A stretch of DNA of 64,000 nt from Coniochaeta sp. PMI_546. Lineage: Eukaryota > Ascomycota > Sordariomycetes > Coniochaetales > Coniochaetaceae. Shown piece by piece: positions 59,914 to 64,000 of this stretch. The DNA is taken from contig MU271147.1 of the NCBI GenBank assembly GCA_021432605.1, positions 1,178,001-1,242,000 on the forward strand, read 5' to 3'. A program made the translations under genes and the position numbers. The notes beneath the pieces were generated by a model. That model was not told where the DNA came from. It ran no database searches and saw nothing but the letters and a program-made list of their open reading frames with translations. Every line of letters begins with the position of its first letter. Within the stretch, counting starts at the first letter, position 1.

Positions 59914-60175
59914 CGTTGCTCTGAGGCTCGCTTGTTGCGAGATGGTAGGAGGGAGAGGCAGTGGAGGCGCTGGAAATATGGTTAGAATGGAAGTTCGGCC
60001 TTGTCTGGAGGGAATTGTTTGGGCGCTACTGAGGAGGATTGGCAGTGGGGAGTGCCAGGTACGTGTGTTGCGCAAAGTAACGTAAGTTGATAAGGTCTGC
60101 ACAGAGGCGCCGAGCCCCTTATCAACAAGTTCTTTGGCTTACCTCCCCTCCTCCAGCAACTCCTTCACCCCCTCG

Positions 60176-61430
60176 CTAGCAGATGACTCCAAACAAGTCG
60201 TCGAAAGATCCTTTCTTTGGCATACCTGTATCATGATGCGAGTCAGACTCGCTTTCGACATTCTGTGTCGACTTCTGTCCTCTCAACTCCTTGTTTACCA
60301 ACGACGAAAGTAGGTGGAGGTCAGCCCTCCCCGGCCGCCGCACAACAGGTTGGCTCTCTAGGCCTTCTTCGTCGTGCCCCTCCGACTGGTGAGTGTCTAC
60401 TGACAGACAGTTAGCAAGTCGACTACACAGCAGTCAGACAAGGGAGAGCTTACGCTGTGTAGACGCCATAGGTACCATGTTTGGCAGCACTACAGAAGAT
60501 GTTTGGCGTGTCGTCGTCACATCTCGCGGCACATATCGTTCTCCCACACCTCCAGCCCTCCGAGACGATGGGAGCTGCCTGCTGTCCGCCTGGGCTTGGT
60601 TACGGGTCACAGCCTGCATAGGATCCGTTGCATCAGCCGCATCCTCGTCGGGCAGCTTCTTCCCATGGTGGCCCTTGAAAAACCGCGAAAAGAACGGGTA
60701 GCCAATGCTTAGCTTGCCTAACAAGGGTACTTCGAAGGTCCCTTCAACTCCAGCTCCGTCGACCGCCGCCACGGCCGAGGAGGAATGGGCAAATCTACAC
60801 CACAGTTAGAGACTGCCCAGATAGTGGAAGTTCATTCGTCGAGCACATGACTTACCGAACTTTGGCAGAATAAAGCTGCCTGCGTCCTCTCGCGGCCGCG
60901 TGCATGGTCATGCTATCGACTCTGCCATATTGGCGCAGGTAGGCCCGCAAGATGTCTCCTGCTTGCTTCTTGTCTGCTTGTGATAGACTGAACCTCGGGA
61001 TATACACGGATCGCGAGGCTTTTCCGCACCGGGAGCAAGCACACTCACGGTACCTGGCCCTTGAGCCGTACAAACCCTCATTGCGACAGGGTGGCCTTGG
61101 TGCGGTGTCTCCCTTTCATGGATGGTCAGCGTACAAAAGTGAAGGCACTTGGTACAGGGTTGCATTGAAACTCACCAGATCGTCATCTTCGCCAGCATGC
61201 GTGGTTGGATCATGATGACGCGAGGGCTCTGCAATCGAAGCGGCATAAGGCCGCCGCCTCCCACCTTGAGGAACCCAAGGCAGCGACCGAGGGCAGTCCA
61301 CCGAATGGCTTCTCCATCGCTCGGAAGGCTCTCTGGCTCTAGGCGTGTATCTGATAACGCCGCTTGGTGATGTCTGGTTAGACTCTGGCCTCAGCCCAGA
61401 GTGTGTCCTATCGCCCGTTGGACCCGACAT
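60176..61430 (-). CDS. Hypothetical protein with a small Cys cluster
   Basis: Exons 61430-61176, 61112-60856, 60794-60454 and 60396-60176 give 357 residues, all phases consistent, stop TAG at 60178-60176. Exon 2 contains YRECACSRCGK, a Cys cluster that could bind zinc, and QAGDILRAYLRQYGRV. Exon 1 is Pro/Arg/Ser-rich and ends in an acidic GEDDD; exon 3 has GKLSIGYPFFSRFFKGH. No known domain recognised. The small exon 4 ends SFDDLFGVIC. Function unknown; nuclear or cytosolic location would fit the composition. It is on the same strand as the repeat-rich gene downstream. Confidence 0.55.
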
Positions 61431-62542
61431 TCTCAATCACAGCTGAAAGAGGGAAAAGACTGTTAAAAACAACTGCGACTATTGGATGGTTTGGAGAAAG
61501 CCGTGGGCTTGATTCAGAGGAGCAGTGATGAGGGTAGGGAAGGTGTCTCAAGAGCAGAGAGACAGAGTTGAGGTACTTACGCAGGAATACGGTGACGGTG
61601 ATGGAAGGGTACGAGGGATGCTGGCTTTTGCTTCAACTTGAGAGCTTTGAAAGATCTGGACTTCGCCGCTACCGTGTGAAGACCGTGTGAAGAGAGACCG
61701 GTATCACAGCAGGAGGAGGAGAGCAGAGTGATGAGGATGCCGACTGTAGAAGGCCGGAAGTTCCCTTGTGGTGCTTCTGAAGATTGCAGATGCCTTGACT
61801 GGACTGGAAGCTTCGTTCAAACTGCAATGGAGATGTGTGGAAGAACTCAGCAGAAGGATGATTCCAAGAATCGGAAAGGTGATTCAAGTACTCCTTCACC
61901 ACACCAAGTGGCCCAAGCGTTTCCTATGGTCACTTTAGACAATAAGAATTGCTTTACTTCGATATGGCCCGACCGATAACGATATGGCACTAGCGTATTA
62001 TGCTCCCAGTCTATCCCATTCACGGCTCCCGGTGGTCTGGGGAGCACGTCCCTGGACTTGAATCAGTTCCGACAAGTAGCATCACCGATGTGGCTTGCAC
62101 CGGCTATATATGACAACGAAAGTGAGGTGCTTCTCAGTGAGAATGCCACTTATGATCAAGCACGGAGAAAGAAAGAAAGAAAGGGGCTCAACTGCTTTCC
62201 ATTACATTCGTCAGGCTAGGATGAGCACGTGTAGGGGTAAGGATCCTTCTACAAACAAGTTGAGAAGAAATTCAGGAAGCACACAACGATATCATGAGAC
62301 AATCATAGGTAATGGAACACGCTACAGCCAGCTCGGTAAAAGCTAAGAAACACTTTGGAAACATGACAACAATGAACAACAATCACTAGAGACTGGAAAT
62401 GGGGAACATAGAAAGAGCCACTTGGTACAGAGCACACTCACTTTGCACAGAGCACATAAGCTTGGGAGATGTCAATTATGATTGTTAGTGTACAGAAGCG
62501 GCTTGGTAGAGGAGATATTGACGACAGTCGTACATGCTACCC
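61431..62542. other. Intergenic region, 1.1 kb
   Basis: Contains GAAA microsatellite (62165-62183). Presumably promoter of the hypothetical gene at 60176-61430 and 3' region of the Fmp46-like gene. Confidence 0.4.
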
Positions 62543-63143
62543 CTATTTCTTAGGAAGCGCGTCAAGCATCTTCAAAATCGCCGACTCATTATCGCCCACT
62601 GCAGCTTTTCCATTGTTCCAGTCGACAACCTGGCAACCATTAGCTACAGTTCAAGTATCCAGCGAAGGGTACGGGTGGAAGAGAATGTTGGTAGACGACG
62701 AAGCATTAGCCCAGCTTGGGCTAACCAGAGTGTAAACATACCACGGGCCGCTTGAAGCTCTCGGCGTCCTGCTTAAACTTCTTCATAGCCTCATCCACGG
62801 TAGATGCGCCACTGACAACCGTGCTCGGGTTGCCCACATAGTCGAGTATCGTCCTGAGCTGGTCTGGTGTGGGAGGCTTCTCTGTGACGTCGAGGTCGAA
62901 CTCTGCCCGCTGGAGCTGTGCCTGTGCAGTGTGGTCGCTGGCTTGGTCCTCGGTCGCTGCCTCGCTGGCGTTGGCCGACACCTGCTTCAGGAGGTTCAAG
63001 ACCTTGGTCGAGGCCGGGGTGCTGGACTTGTGGAAGAGGGTGATGATGTCTTTGGTTTTGCGCTGAGGAATGTTAGCTTTGAGGCCATCAACGTGCCATT
63101 GAAGTGTCAGATCCCATTGACAAGAACTTACAAAGCCGAACAT
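62543..63143 (-). CDS. Fmp46-like mitochondrial thioredoxin-fold protein (DUF1687)
   Basis: Exons 63143-63132 (12 nt), 63062-62742 and 62629-62543 give 139 residues. The reading starts MFGF and continues RKTKDIITLFHKSSTPAS, then ATEDQASDHTAQ, TEKPPTPDQLRTILDYVG, KRPVV and VDWNNGKAAVGDNESAILKM. The pattern is the DUF1687/Fmp46 family of small mitochondrial redox proteins with thioredoxin-like fold. The family is poorly characterised. The tiny first exon is typical of these genes and easily missed. The 112-nt second intron splits the conserved VVDWNNG stretch. Confidence 0.82.
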
Positions 63144-64000
63144 GTTTGCGAGTTTGCGGTTTGGTCGTGGAGAACACACTGCTTGGTTTGGGTGGTGTTT
63201 TGGGTCACTGTTGCTGGGAGGTTCGGAGTTGGATGTTGAACATTCCCACGGGTGACGTCGGTTGGAGCTCACCACACGAAGGCCCGGCAGAGGAAGCTTG
63301 GGCCCTTCTGGCCCTGTGGCGCGTAACTTGCGGCTGAAATTGGAGTTCAACGTTGGAGCTCCTGCCCCGCCCCCACAAAAGATGTGGGGTACACTGAATA
63401 CAAATCGTCACTGCTGTTCTATCATGAAGCACATACTTGAGTCTTGGAGGAAATTTCTGAACGGCAATGTTGAATGATCAGATTGTATCTAGAGAGCCTT
63501 AGCTAGTGTATCGGACAACTGATTGTGTTCCATACTCTTGGATGGATAGGTTGCTATCTAGCTATCTAGCAGGGACTATATGGGCAGTCTGGCGGAGTTT
63601 AGCTGAGCTCTGAAGCTTCTGAACCATTGCGACATATTCATGACATTCACAACGATCAGTGTCAACGACAGAGTTGATCGGAAGATGTCCCAAGTAGTTA
63701 ATCCAACTGAAAATACATTTTGCCTGAACAGTTGTCTGTTCACCATGATGTACAGCAAATGGGGACCAAGAGAGAAACATTGTCTGAGCTCAAGGTCCAT
63801 ACAAAGCATGTCTCGGATGAGAATATCTCTAGATCGAGCATACGAGCCTAGACACACTACAGTTTATCGGTCATCTTTCTCCTAAATCAGACTTACTACA
63901 CATTGATATGAGTATTCACATCTATCGGAAAACATGGCCAACTTCTCAGGCTCGTGCTACTCTGGTGTCCGTGACCGCAGAGTGTACGAGGCCGGGAACC
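63144..64000. other. Terminal region without recognised gene
   Basis: Only short ORFs without domain resemblance; likely the promoter side of the Fmp46-like gene and unknown flank. Confidence 0.4.

Noticed and set aside
1-64000. CRISPR arrays, operons, rRNA or tRNA genes
   Set aside because: None seen; the window is eukaryotic nuclear DNA with spliced genes.

Overview
The window comes from a filamentous ascomycete (Pezizomycotina, probably a Sordariomycete). It has intron-bearing genes with short introns (mostly about 50-110 nt, GTRAGT-like donors, CTAAC/CTGAC-like branch sites), mitochondrial and cytosolic housekeeping genes of fungal type, moderate gene density on both strands, and short TTAGGG-type motifs. 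Coordinates below are the full gene span; exon boundaries in the evidence fields were read by eye from splice sites and reading-frame continuity.

Region 1 (1-11.8 kb) is the most unusual part. A 5'-truncated large protein of a family I cannot name, a fucose-lectin-like beta-propeller protein, and a predicted 2217-residue protein joining a ComEC-type metallo-beta-lactamase domain to a very long DUF6603-like region all lie on the + strand. Prokaryote-like domain types, no visible secretion signals on the two complete genes, and colinearity make this the best candidate for an undescribed system, possibly of bacterial ancestry.

Region 2 (12-21 kb) has an ENA-type (P-type IID) Na+/K+-exporting ATPase, preceded by a dense cluster of GCCARG (PacC-type) hexamers, and a secreted FAD L-amino-acid-oxidase-like enzyme. 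Region 3 (21-26.9 kb) is degenerate: a telomere-like motif, a Gag-like short ORF and an ankyrin-repeat gene broken by a CAA-to-TAA type stop and several frameshifts.

Region 4 (27-41 kb) is housekeeping: a Ded1/DDX3-like DEAD-box helicase, Ipi1 (60S biogenesis), a membrane protein with PPxY tails, mitochondrial serine O-acetyltransferase-like Cys2, complex I 10.5 kDa subunit (four small exons), mitochondrial pyruvate carrier and a thioredoxin-fold AhpC/TSA-like protein. The complex I subunit and the pyruvate carrier are head to head across 472 bp.

Region 5 (40.7-45.6 kb) is a 4.9-kb stretch in which I find no gene. Region 6 (45.6-64 kb) has a Cid1-like nucleotidyltransferase, a large BTB-like protein, an unrecognised acidic protein, a small His/Cys candidate thiol hydrolase or acyltransferase, two low-complexity hypothetical proteins (one with 33-bp tandem repeats), and an Fmp46-like mitochondrial thioredoxin-fold protein.
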